Assembly (NCBI RefSeq): GCF_000143415.4 | Contig: NW_003314362.1 | Coordinates: 532,657-596,656, forward strand | DNA from: Selaginella moellendorffii | Taxonomy: Eukaryota > Streptophyta > Lycopodiopsida > Selaginellales > Selaginellaceae | Direction of reading: 5' to 3' | DNA: 64,000 nucleotides | Part shown: positions 55,536 through 64,000 of the stretch, piece after piece | Layout: every line of letters begins with the position of its first letter | Position numbering within the stretch: position 1 is the stretch's first letter | The notes under the pieces: model-generated | Told to the model about the DNA's origin: nothing | The model's input: only the letters and a program-made list of their open reading frames with translations | The model's database searches: none | Program-made: the position numbers and the translations under genes

Positions 55536-56538
55536 TGTAAGCCACAAAATTTTTACTTTCCAATTTGCTAACTTACCTTGTCTATTCGACCAATATTGCC
55601 TTAGCGTTAGTTAATTTCTCTTGCCAAAGTTCTCGCCTATTGTACTAGTTCTTAGTTGGTCCTACTTAGCTTCAACAACTCACTACACGAGCAATAAAGT
55701 GTTAGCCATCGATCCATAGATTCCCAAATGCTCTTCCAATCCCCGTCCCCAGGTTAGACTGGACTTAAAGTTTAGCTACACTCCCCGCAAGCACAAGTAG
55801 CCAAACACACCAAGCCTCTAAGTTCCTAACATCCCTCGGTACAACAAACTTTAATCATAGGACCCTCTAAATCCCAAGCCTTGGATGCAACACTTGCTTT
55901 GGGGCATTGAGGGGAAACACTGTGGCCTAATGGCCCAGTATAGGTACCTCTACTCCCCCACTTCCATCCCGAAGGGAAGGCCTAAGCCCCTAGGAAAAAG
56001 CAAGGATCAATGAACCACAAGATACTTAAGTGGGGTACTATTTCACATAAGCCGAGAGCACTGCAGTTGGTTTCCCTACCGGGAGTGGGAGCTGCTCTTG
56101 AGCACTTCCTTGGGTGGCCCTTCCGGCGCCACCCGAGTTTATGCTCACTCCCACCCAAGGCCTCTAAGCCCCAGTCTCAACCTCAAATTAGTTTGGAAAC
56201 ACCACTAGAGAGTTCTTTCAAGACTGATTCCTGGACCTCACTATCCTTATTATACGTTTGGAACCCCCTGCAGCCCCCTCCCCCTAGCCCCTTAGGAGAC
56301 ACATGCTTTGGGTTTTCACCCCACAACTTGTATTAGTATTCAGACTTGATCTTAGAATCGATCTTGGACTCAACCTCGGTCTCGGCCTCAGTCTCTATCT
56401 CAAACTCGATCTTGGACCCAACCTCGGACTCGGTCTCGGACCCAATCTCGGACTCGGTCTCGGACCCGATCTTAGATCTCAAACTCAGTCTTGAACTCAG
56501 TCTCGAAGTCAGTCGGACTTGGTCTTGGAGTCAATCTC

Positions 56539-56957
56539 TGAAAAACTCCTGGAATCTCTAAACTGGGAGGAAACATCCAAACAAGATCTTCCTAGGAGTT
56601 TCAAATCTAATCTAGTCCCTAAAACTAAAACTACACTACGAGATGTGTGCACTTACCTGCTTGTGCCAAGCCAAGTAGAGACTGTGAACATGTGCTTGAA
56701 GGTGCTAGTCCCACGCCTTTGATCCCTTGAAGGCGGTGGGTAAGTAAGACATTGCTGTGAAGGGCCGAAGAGATAGGCAGAACGACGATGTATTGCAATG
56801 TATTTTGTATTAGGGATAAGTCTAAAAACATTCTAAGTCCTACTTTTATAGTCGCTACTGCTCACATCAAGGTTAGGAATACAGTCCTAACCTTGAACCT
56901 CTCAAGTTTACTTTCCTAAGCTTGAATCCTCGAGCTTGTCTTTTTCTCCCTTCTCCA
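56539..56957 (-). repeat. 3' LTR of the Gag-only element
   Basis: 419 bp, same length as the other LTR. Most differences between the two are within the first 110 bases (for example CGAGATGTG against AAGAAGAAT near the 3' end of that stretch). Confidence 0.9.
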
Positions 56958-57523
56958 CTCTCCCACGACTGCCTTGTGCTGCGTCCCGCAGTCACTGCTC
57001 CATTGCTGCATCGTGGGTAGCTGCTCCCTCATGTGGCTCCTCCTCCTCTTCCTCCTCTTCATAAGTCTGAGCTGCTTCCTCAAAGTCTTGTGATCTGAAT
57101 TTGACCAGCTTCTTCCCGAGATCAGTTGCACAAATGCCTCTTCTCGAAACTTTAAACATCCGACTTGAAACAGCCACGACTTCTCCTGGACGGCTTTCAG
57201 TTTTGCTGCTTTACTACTTACTTCCTCTACTCCTACAGAGCTACAAAGGATGAAACCAGCTTGCCTCTGTCCCACCAGAACCTGAGAAACACACTTCCTT
57301 GTCTCTTCACCAACTTCACACCAGCCACCTTCAAATTCAAACTTTGGCCTGGGTATACGGCTCCTCTTGATGGCTGCTCCACAAGGTTCTAAACTTCTAC
57401 ACCTCTTTGTTGTCCAACATCTTCTTCTTTCTTCTTCACAACAGCTTTCTGCTCCAAGCCAGCTTGACCAGCTGCTGCCTGTTCCACGTCAAACTCTGGC
57501 ATTGAATTTTTCTTCTGCTCCGT

Positions 57524-59614
57524 CTACTCACAAAACTTCGGAAGCACCACCTCAAGTTCTTGCGTCTGAAACTCCTTTATCCACTGCAGGTCTTTGTCTT
57601 CTTCTGCTGGTTGCTCAATCTGATCAGGCTGTTCATCTTCCACCAGGTTTTGCTTCAACCTTGCTTCAACTTGCTCTTCCACATGAAACTTTTCTTTCTG
57701 CTGAACAGGTGCCAGCTCCTCTTGGGTAAAACTTCTTGTTTCTTGATTGTTTGATTGTTTGTCGTGTTCTTTGATTGTTTCTGGATCTTGTGCTTGCAAT
57801 TCAGCTTGAATTGCTTTAAGTATTTTCTTGCTTTTCTTCCATTCGGTTTCTGGGATAATTTCCAGTTCATCATCGTGATCTTGTTCTTCCAAATTATCTG
57901 GTTGTTGATACTTGTATTGTTGTCTCGTGATTGCTCGTATTGCTGGTTCTTCATAAGTTTGTGAGTCTTCGACTTCAACCTCAACATTCCGTGCTGCAGG
58001 TGGTCTTGCTCTTGGAGCTTGATTGTTTACGACTTGGTTATTTTCACGATTTGCATTTTGGTAAGGTTGCCGAGGTCGATTATCTTGTTGTGGTGCAAGT
58101 CGCTGGTTGTAATTGTAACCTTGAGCTTGAGGTGGTCTTTGATTATAGTTGCGATATGGTTCTTGATCATAATTGTAATTTCGTGGGGGAGGACATTGGT
58201 AGTCGTCATGAGGTCCATCACGTTGCTGATATGTATTGTAGTTTCTTCCATAATTTCCAGAATAGTTGTTTGGTCTTTGATCTTGAGGGGGTATTCTATT
58301 GTAGTTGCGATTGTTCTGACGGTAAAAGTTTCCTCTTTGATTGTACAAATTATCATCACGTTGATAATAATTGTTATATCTTGGAGGTTCATTGCGTGGT
58401 GGTCGTGCATTTTGATTCCAGTTTCCTTGATATTGAAGATTGGGCTCTCGACGAGAAGTATTCTCGATTCTTGAAACTTCTATTGTATTCCTAAATCGGC
58501 AATTCTTGGCTATATGGCCTTCTCTATCGCAAATTTGACATTTTGGAAGCTGAAATTTGCATTCCAAATATGTATGTCCTTCATTTTTACACTTTGTACA
58601 CCACACTCCTTCCTTGAGTTCGGTTTGTGAGATTTTCCTGATTATTTCCTTCAAGTCTTGGTTTTTTGATGGTTTCTTCTTTGTCTTGATGCGGATTTCT
58701 TCCTCTTCTTCATCATCTGAACTATCATCGGTTTGTGAAGGTCCCGCTTTTGTGAATTGCTTAAATCGTTTTTCTAATGTCAAGATTTCTTTGGAGAGTG
58801 TATCGACATTTTCTTCATCCGGATTCTCTGCTGCAACAGCAAGTGCTACCATGTTTCTATAGATTTCTTTAAGGCCTTGTATATAGGACAAGCTTTTTCC
58901 TTTTTCCGTTATCAAATCCTTGCAACGCTTTGCATGGAACTTAAATCTTTGAGTGTAATCTTGAATACCTTCACGTGGTTTTTGTTTGAAATTCTTGATG
59001 ATCTCATAGTGTTCTTCTTGAGTTCCTCCAGTCTGGAATTGTTCTTTAAATTGTGTGATCTTTTCATCATAGGTTATCGCATCATCGAGTGTGTTGTGCC
59101 AATCGAGGGCTTTTCCTTTAAGTGTGTATGGGAAAAGTATTTCTCGATGCATTTCCTGTTTGTTCATCTTTACAATTTGATCAAATTGTTTAAGATGCTG
59201 GTTTGCATCTTCGGTTTTTCCACCAGTAAAAATGGGATAGGAAATCATGTTCCCTATGGCTGTCGCTGGATTGATGATTGCCATTTGAAGTTGTAGACTT
59301 TGTTGGTGAAATTGTTGTTCTGGTGAGTCTGGATTGGAGTAAAACTTTGGTGCTATGTATTCGGCTTCTTCAAATGCCTCAAACTTTGGGGCGTCTTCAC
59401 TATTTAGTTCTTTGTTATCGTTGGCTGAGTTGCTTGACTCGGCAACTTGAATTTCTTTATCCTCCTTGTCGTACTTCTCTAATATTGTTTCTAAAATTTG
59501 TTGCTGTTGTTGTTCTAGTTTCTCTTTTCCTATCTCTTCCTTTTTCACTTCTCGATTCTTTTGTCGAAGATCTCTTTCCCGGATCTTGATTGGGTCTGGT
59601 TTGTGTTTGTACAT
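57524..59614 (-). CDS. gag: Gag polyprotein with two CCHC knuckles
   Basis: 696 residues, intact, from ATG at 59614. Charged, Gln-rich coiled-coil-like N-terminus (1-75). Capsid domain about 125-285: YPIFTGGKTEDANQHLKQFD, KGKALDWHNTL, and YEIIKNFKQKPREGIQDYTQRF, the conserved core of retrotransposon Gag. An acidic hinge (DDSSDDEEEEE, 296-306) leads to two zinc knuckles, CTKCKNEGHTYLEC (339-352) and CQICDREGHIAKNC (359-372). Residues 373-530 are very rich in N, R, P, Q and Y (low-complexity, RNA-binding-like), followed by an acidic tail. There is no protease or polymerase behind it: only about 570 bp remain before the LTR. It should package the element's RNA if expressed. Intact reading over 2 kb suggests recent activity. 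Confidence 0.88.
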   Translation of the reverse strand: MYKHKPDPIKIRERDLRQKNREVKKEEIGKEKLEQQQQQILETILEKYDKEDKEIQVAESSNSANDNKELNSEDAPKFEAFEEAEYIAPKFYSNPDSPEQQFHQQSLQLQMAIINPATAIGNMISYPIFTGGKTEDANQHLKQFDQIVKMNKQEMHREILFPYTLKGKALDWHNTLDDAITYDEKITQFKEQFQTGGTQEEHYEIIKNFKQKPREGIQDYTQRFKFHAKRCKDLITEKGKSLSYIQGLKEIYRNMVALAVAAENPDEENVDTLSKEILTLEKRFKQFTKAGPSQTDDSSDDEEEEEIRIKTKKKPSKNQDLKEIIRKISQTELKEGVWCTKCKNEGHTYLECKFQLPKCQICDREGHIAKNCRFRNTIEVSRIENTSRREPNLQYQGNWNQNARPPRNEPPRYNNYYQRDDNLYNQRGNFYRQNNRNYNRIPPQDQRPNNYSGNYGRNYNTYQQRDGPHDDYQCPPPRNYNYDQEPYRNYNQRPPQAQGYNYNQRLAPQQDNRPRQPYQNANRENNQVVNNQAPRARPPAARNVEVEVEDSQTYEEPAIRAITRQQYKYQQPDNLEEQDHDDELEIIPETEWKKSKKILKAIQAELQAQDPETIKEHDKQSNNQETRSFTQEELAPVQQKEKFHVEEQVEARLKQNLVEDEQPDQIEQPAEEDKDLQWIKEFQTQELEVVLPKFCE

Positions 59615-59715
59615 TCAGTTTGCTGAGTCTTCTCAACTTGAATGTTGAGATAAGTTTCTTGAATTTATGTTTTGCCTAAGTTGTCTGGAGTCAGATGTTG
59701 TTCTTCATAGATTGC

Positions 59716-59857
59716 AAAGTCAAGCTCTTATGTCTTGAGTCTTCAGCAAGTTTGTTTTTGGTGTATAAATGCGAAGTCAAGCTCTTGTGTCTTGAGTCTT
59801 CTGCAAGTTTGGTTTTGTAGTAGAAATGCGAAGTCAAGCTCTTGTGTCTTGAGTCTT
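59716..59857. repeat. 57-58 bp tandem repeat upstream of gag
   Basis: Two full copies and a partial one of a unit containing GTCAAGCTCTTGTGTCTTGA, in the region between the second ORF and gag (60135-59615), which is otherwise non-coding. Confidence 0.85.
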
Positions 59858-60135
59858 CAATCGAGTTTTTCTTTCTCGATTCTTCCCGAGTTTCTTCTCG
59901 AGGTCACTTTCCTGAGTCTAGCTTAGGAAAGGTCTTGTATTTGAAAAATCTGGTGGTGTAAGTAAGTACGATTTTGTTTGTGGAAGGAGGTTGGTTGTGT
60001 CATATATTGATCAATGTAGCTGTTCGCTAGTGATATTCTAGTCTCTAATGACGTCCACATGTCACAATATAGTTTCCAACAGATTCTTGTTGCTTTAAGC
60101 CTATGTGTGTGCGGGTTTATCCAGCGCAATTTTCT

Positions 60136-60993
60136 CTATGGTCGATTGCGTGATGGTGCATTTCCCCAATGCTGTTCTTGCCGGTGGTGTTCTACTTCCC
60201 TCTGTCGTATAGCACGTTCTCTTTCACGATCAGAGTCGATCGCTTCACGAACTTCCCAAGGGATAGTCTCAATTAATACCCTTGCATTATAAGTTTGAAT
60301 CCTTGACGCAGGATCTCCTAAAATACTCCTTAAAATGTTGAGACTGCTTGGACGCACTCTTCCTTGTTGGTTGCGAGTGATATGTAGCTCTAGGCTGGGG
60401 TTTCGACGTTGGACCTCAGTGTCAAAGTTGAAGTTTGTTACTGTATTTAATCTTGGCCTATTGTGATTCTGTCTTAAATTTCTCCTCCTTCGACTTGTTA
60501 TCCTTGAGTTTACAAGTCGTTCCCTTGAACTTGATGCAAGTTCAGGTTCCCGTCGGTTTCTTAAACTCGAATTCCGAATTGGAATTTGTTGATGGCCTTG
60601 TCCTTGATTTCTTAATTCTCCAGCTATTCTCGTCCGTCCTAAACGGTGCCAATATGCTATAGCATATAATTCGAGAAGAGTGCTTGTTGGTAGCGTTACA
60701 CGGAGAGGACTTTGAAGAAGTCGGTAAAGTAATTCCGCGTTCTCTTCGAAATCTCTAAATCTAAGAGTGTCCACAAACCAACGAACTTGTGGTTCAAAAA
60801 TTCCACACTCTGTTGCTGCTATGACTCTCGTCAAATCAGTGTTGAAAGCAAGCGTTAATGGTTGAAAAGTTTCATGTTTGTGTATGCCTAGGAATTCAAC
60901 GATTGTTTGTTGAAAGAGGTGTTCGCGATACACCCAAGTCAGGGTTCTTCGAGTTGCAAAGAAATCGAAGTAAACATATTTTTCTTTCAACAT
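60136..60993 (-). CDS. Unknown protein, second ORF of the Gag-only element
   Basis: 285 residues from ATG at 60993. N-terminal half hydrophobic/aromatic and probably folded (YVYFDFFATRRTLTWVYREH, QVRWFVDTLRFRDFEENAEL), C-terminal half strongly basic (ITSRRRRNLRQNHNRPRL, DRERERAIRQREVEHHRQ). No known motif recognised. It is in the same frame as the Cys-rich ORF upstream, separated by one TAG and six codons, so read-through would fuse them. Its basic tail suggests nucleic-acid binding. Position upstream of gag matches the extra ORF of Tat/Ogre elements, but no sequence relation could be tested. Confidence 0.7.
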   Translation of the reverse strand: MLKEKYVYFDFFATRRTLTWVYREHLFQQTIVEFLGIHKHETFQPLTLAFNTDLTRVIAATECGIFEPQVRWFVDTLRFRDFEENAELLYRLLQSPLRVTLPTSTLLELYAIAYWHRLGRTRIAGELRNQGQGHQQIPIRNSSLRNRREPELASSSRERLVNSRITSRRRRNLRQNHNRPRLNTVTNFNFDTEVQRRNPSLELHITRNQQGRVRPSSLNILRSILGDPASRIQTYNARVLIETIPWEVREAIDSDRERERAIRQREVEHHRQEQHWGNAPSRNRP

Positions 60994-61014
60994 TTCCTCA
61001 TTTTTGCATCCCTC

Positions 61015-61344
61015 CTATTTGCTAGACAATTTGTAGAAGAGTCGTAGAATCGTTTCTTGAAGTTTTTGTAAACAACTAAAGCTTTGTTTCGCAGCTTGTT
61101 CTAAACTATCGTCTCTCTTTTTGGTGTCATTTTCTTGGGCTATTTCTTCTCGTTTCCTACTCTCCTCCGCTGCGGCAATGTCATCCCTGATTCGCAGTCT
61201 TGCTTTTGCTTGTTTGCAAGTGTCGCATCGCCATTTTGGATAGCATTGCTTGTACGGTTTTGCACAATTTCTGAAACCACACAAAAGACAGTTTTCGTAT
61301 CTTGTACAGCTTGTGTCTCCAAATGGGCAGTCGTGCTTTTTCAT
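61015..61344 (-). CDS. Cys-rich putative zinc-binding protein, first ORF of the Gag-only element
   Basis: 109 residues from ATG at 61344. The first 45 residues hold eight cysteines (CPFGDTSC, CLLCGFRNC, CYPKWRCDTC), which could bind two zinc ions; the rest is helical and charged (RIRDDIAAAEESRKREEIAQ). I do not recognise the family. The frame ends in TAG (61015-61017) and continues open into the next ORF. Confidence 0.65.
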   Translation of the reverse strand: MKKHDCPFGDTSCTRYENCLLCGFRNCAKPYKQCYPKWRCDTCKQAKARLRIRDDIAAAEESRKREEIAQENDTKKRDDSLEQAAKQSFSCLQKLQETILRLFYKLSSK

Positions 61345-61705
61345 TCTTCCTCCATCTCCAGCCGCTAGAATTTTCCCTTGGTCGTTTCCTTATCGCAGAT
61401 CCTTGGAATATTCGCTTTCTTCAACCTCTCGCCAAAAACAGTTACGCGTACGCTCCAATTTTTCCACGACTTGGGTGGCTTCAATCTTCATGTGTTCTTC
61501 ATCTTTTGGTCTTACGCTCCATTTTTGTTCTTCATTCCTTCATGCTCTTCCACCGTTTTTGTTTTACGGTCTTGTTTTTCTTGATTTTTGGGGCTTTTTC
61601 TTCCTATGCCATTTTCTTGTGCGTCTTTGGTCCGTTTTCCTTGAAGTTTTGGGGAAAATGAGCGTTTTGGTCTGCTCTATTCCATGAGCTCTTCACGTTG
61701 TCTCA

Positions 61706-61722
61706 TCCCACCGTGGTCGCCA
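61706..61722 (-). other. Candidate primer-binding site
   Basis: TGGCGACCACGGTGGGA on the minus strand, one base inside the 5' LTR. It starts TGGCGAC like the Arg-tRNA-type PBS of some Tat/Ogre elements, but the tRNA was not verified. Confidence 0.5.
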
Positions 61723-61723
61723 G

Positions 61724-62142
61724 TGAAAACTCCTGGAATCTCTGAACTGGGAGGAAAACGTCCACACGAGATTTTCCTAGGAGTTTCAAATCTAATCTAG
61801 TCCCTAAAACTAAAACTACACTACAAGAAGAATGCACTTACCTGCTTGTGCCAAGCCAAGTAGAGACTGTGAACATGTGCTTGAAGGTGCTAGTCCCATG
61901 CCTTTGATCCCTTGAAGGCGGTGGGTAAGTAAGACATTGTTGTGAAGGGCCGAAGAGATAGGCAGAACGACGATGTATTGCAATGTATTTTGTATTAGGG
62001 ATAAGTCTAAAAACATTCTAAGTCCTACTTTTATAGTCGCTACTGCTCACATCAAGGTTAGGAATACAGTCCTAACCTTGAACCTCTCAAGTTTACTTTC
62101 CTAAGCTTGAATCCTCGAGCTTGTCTTTTTCTCCCTTCTCCA
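61724..62142 (-). repeat. 5' LTR of the Gag-only element
   Basis: 419 bp, starts TGAAAACTCC and ends TTCTCCA. A TATAAAA box lies at 62029-62035 on the minus strand. Confidence 0.9.
62029..62035 (-). promoter_or_regulatory. TATA box in 5' LTR
   Basis: CTATAAAAGTAGG on the minus strand, about 110 bases in from the LTR's outer edge, a normal place for an LTR promoter. Confidence 0.6.
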
Positions 62143-62312
62143 ATCTCGGACTCAATCTCGAAGTTGATCTCAAACTCGGTCTCGAAGTCGGTCTCAAAAT
62201 CGGTTTTGGACTCGATCTCAAACTCAATCTCATCCAATGAACTCTTTATCATTTCGGTCGTGCTTTTGAGGATCCTTTAGCCTACCACATCTCAGGGAGT
62301 TGGTTCTTTATA

Positions 62313-62440
62313 AAGGATAGTTGAAGTCAATTGCATATGAGTTGGTGGTGTTTGAATTGATGGGGCATTTTCCACAATCAACAGTTGGCAATGTTATTGC
62401 CTATGATTATTTGACTCAATACCTTCCAAACATCATAGAT
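62313..62440 (+). pseudogene. Gypsy integrase core fragment (continuation of 54546-55535)
   Basis: LKSIAYELVVFELMGHFPQS ... VIAYDYLT matches FELVAFDLMGPFPRS ... FDYLTRW of the 29.7-kb fragment. It continues the remnant interrupted by the solo LTR. Confidence 0.75.
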
Positions 62441-62815
62441 ATGGTACTCCCATCTCCCTCTAAGTGGGTCAAGACATCATCAATGAAGTCAAAAGTCACC
62501 TTCAGTATATCATAAAGAACCTCATCCATCATTTATTGAAAAATCACTAAAGCATTGTTCAAATCGAACAATATCACCAAGAACTTGTACAAACCAAATG
62601 GTGTATGAAAAACAGTCTTAGGAATATCCTCTTTGGCTATAGCACTTGCTGATACCCAAAAACAAAATCTAATTAGTGACCTAATAACTTCTCCTTAGAC
62701 AATTTAAAAGATCAGCAGTGTGAGGAAGAAGGTACACATCTGGGATAGTCACTTTGTTTAACAAATGATAATTGATGTAGAAATTAATACTCCTATCAGC
62801 GGTTTATCACAAAAT
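62441..62815 (-). pseudogene. Gypsy reverse transcriptase remnant
   Basis: Minus-strand reading in several frames: IPKTVFHTPFGLYKFLVILF with small changes, then MMDEVLYDILKVTFDFIDDVLTHL (YxDD-type active site replaced by FIDDV). Reaches the second gap. Related reading (FNLLSGVKTTTHHFILTGDAHLIKVP) is found past the gap at 63376-63510. Confidence 0.6.
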
Positions 62816-62820
62816 GAAGT

Positions 62821-63375
62821 NNNNNNNNNNNNNNNNNNNNNNNNNNNNNNNNNNNNNNNNNNNNNNNNNNNNNNNNNNNNNNNNNNNNNNNNNNNNNNNN
62901 NNNNNNNNNNNNNNNNNNNNNNNNNNNNNNNNNNNNNNNNNNNNNNNNNNNNNNNNNNNNNNNNNNNNNNNNNNNNNNNNNNNNNNNNNNNNNNNNNNNN
63001 NNNNNNNNNNNNNNNNNNNNNNNNNNNNNNNNNNNNNNNNNNNNNNNNNNNNNNNNNNNNNNNNNNNNNNNNNNNNNNNNNNNNNNNNNNNNNNNNNNNN
63101 NNNNNNNNNNNNNNNNNNNNNNNNNNNNNNNNNNNNNNNNNNNNNNNNNNNNNNNNNNNNNNNNNNNNNNNNNNNNNNNNNNNNNNNNNNNNNNNNNNNN
63201 NNNNNNNNNNNNNNNNNNNNNNNNNNNNNNNNNNNNNNNNNNNNNNNNNNNNNNNNNNNNNNNNNNNNNNNNNNNNNNNNNNNNNNNNNNNNNNNNNNNN
63301 NNNNNNNNNNNNNNNNNNNNNNNNNNNNNNNNNNNNNNNNNNNNNNNNNNNNNNNNNNNNNNNNNNNNNNNNNNN
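62821..63375. other. Assembly gap (555 N)
   Basis: Run of N inside a minus-strand RT remnant. Frames called across it are meaningless. Confidence 0.95.
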
Positions 63376-63510
63376 TCGGACTTTAATTCGGCATATGACA
63401 ACAGGAACCTTGATTAGATGAGCATCCCCAGTTAGAATAAAATGATGTGTTGTAGTCTTAACCCCCAGACAACAAGTTAAATTCAAAAAGATTGGCATAT
63501 TCTTTCATGA
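63376..63510 (-). pseudogene. Gypsy protease-RT linker remnant
   Basis: Minus-strand TTTHHFILTGDAHLIKVPVV resembles the HxIxTGDAxPI segment before the RT of gypsy elements, with upstream MVDQIMKEYANLFEFNL. Confidence 0.6.
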
Positions 63511-64000
63511 TTTGGTCAACCATTGCAATATAAAGATTATCAGAGGGATATAAAGAGAGAATAGAGGAACAAAATAGAAATATAAGAGGACGTAATGAAG
63601 AGATTAAAGTGATGGAAGTAAAAGTAGAAGAATAAAGAGGAATAGAAGTGAGAAGAATGAAAGAAATATTAGGAAGTATAAATCAAGGGGGAAAGGCCTC
63701 AAAGTCACATTTGGTATGATTATGTTACAATTAATCTATACCAAGGATAAGGTCAAAAACATGATTTAGCAGTATCTATAACGACTAAAGTTTAAGCTCA
63801 AAATTGCCCATGCACACAACTAGGTTTGCCTCATCTCATACACATAGCCATTGCTATAAAGAATAAAATTTAGCTTTGCTACACAACATAAATATAGATG
63901 GCAATATGTGGCAATAGGCTGAATAATAAAAGATGAATTTGAGCTTGTATTAACTAACACAGAGAGCATAATAAAAAATCTTTTGTTATATAAGCGAATT
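63511..64000. other. AT- and purine-rich spacer
   Basis: A/G-rich 63540-63690, then AT-rich sequence to the window end. Possible gypsy debris; nothing firm. Confidence 0.4.

Larger units (their letters stand above)
56539..62142 (-). mobile_element. 5.6-kb LTR element with Gag and upstream ORFs but no pol
   Basis: Two 419-bp LTRs (56539-56957 and 61724-62142; TGAAAA ... TTCTCCA), target duplication ATCTC (56534-56538 and 62143-62147), a PPT-like GTGGGAGAG inside the left LTR and a PBS-like TGGCGACCACGG inside the right LTR, all in minus orientation. Proteins in order: a Cys-rich ORF, an in-frame second ORF, then a 696-residue Gag. No protease, RT, RNase H or integrase motif was found, so it must be moved by proteins from another element, as in TR-GAG-type non-autonomous elements. 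An extra ORF upstream of gag recalls Tat/Ogre gypsy elements. It inserted in the CTCGGACTC tract of the solo LTR. Confidence 0.88.
55536..62312 (-). repeat. Solo LTR of the chromovirus family, interrupted
   Basis: LTR start TGTAAGCCAC (55536) and end TTCTTTATA (62312), flanked by aagga at 55531-55535 and 62313-62317. No internal retrotransposon region follows, so this is a solo LTR left by recombination. Net length is about 1.17 kb once the inner 5.6-kb element and its 5-bp duplication are removed. It lies in gypsy integrase debris. Confidence 0.88.

Noticed and set aside
62758-63498. Frames of 190-246 codons on both strands
   Set aside because: They run through the second N gap; only the gypsy-like ends are real.

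Overview
This is land-plant nuclear DNA, most likely from a vascular plant. It carries an intron-containing F-box/kelch gene, a PPR pseudogene, a bulb-lectin pseudogene, Ty3/gypsy chromoviruses, a 5S-rRNA-bearing Cassandra TRIM and TTTAGGG-type repeats. The short introns, F-box, PPR and lectin content would fit a seedless vascular plant such as a lycophyte, but the species cannot be fixed from the sequence. Genes of host type are few: a partial lysine-methyltransferase-like gene at the left edge (3-677, +), an F-box/kelch gene (47408-48837, -), a decayed lectin (44826-45435, -) and a decayed PPR gene (50870-51470, -). Nearly everything else is mobile DNA or its debris.

Left half: a set of nested insertions. 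Old, stop-riddled Ty3/gypsy remnants on the + strand (3.7-8.1 kb, 15.2-16.8 kb and 40.2-40.4 kb) are split by two elements of one younger minus-strand chromovirus family. The first (8147-15168) is an internally deleted derivative whose left LTR has been invaded by two LTR-like arms in inverted orientation (8661-12886). The second (16832-40209) has two LTRs, a 5-bp target duplication (gttaa), an initiator-tRNA-type PBS, gag, pol and a chromodomain.

Core finding: the pol gene of that second element is itself interrupted by a 15.2-kb DNA element (20574-35796) with 22-bp terminal inverted repeats. It carries a divergent gene pair. On the minus strand is a large transposase-like protein (QTDN...ENKN...GHTHEDVD motifs). 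On the plus strand is a long multi-exon gene whose exons join in a consistent phase; it seems to encode a ParB-like domain, a methyltransferase-like segment, an acidic linker and an FCP1/NIF-type HAD phosphatase domain. At least 21 copies of a degenerate palindrome of about 24 bp (half-site ATGGCATGWGG) are scattered through this element, and I saw none elsewhere in the window. Both genes carry point stops or small indels, and the plus-strand gene has also been hit by a short inversion, retroelement debris and an intact Cassandra TRIM (32378-32999, identical LTRs, 5-bp target duplication).

Right half: AT-rich spacer, the host genes above, and further gypsy debris. This includes a solo LTR (55536-62312, target duplication aagga) that contains a complete 5.6-kb LTR element (56539-62142, target duplication atctc). 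That inner element encodes a two-zinc-knuckle Gag and two upstream proteins but no polymerase. Two runs of N (17381-18350 and 62821-63375) are assembly gaps.
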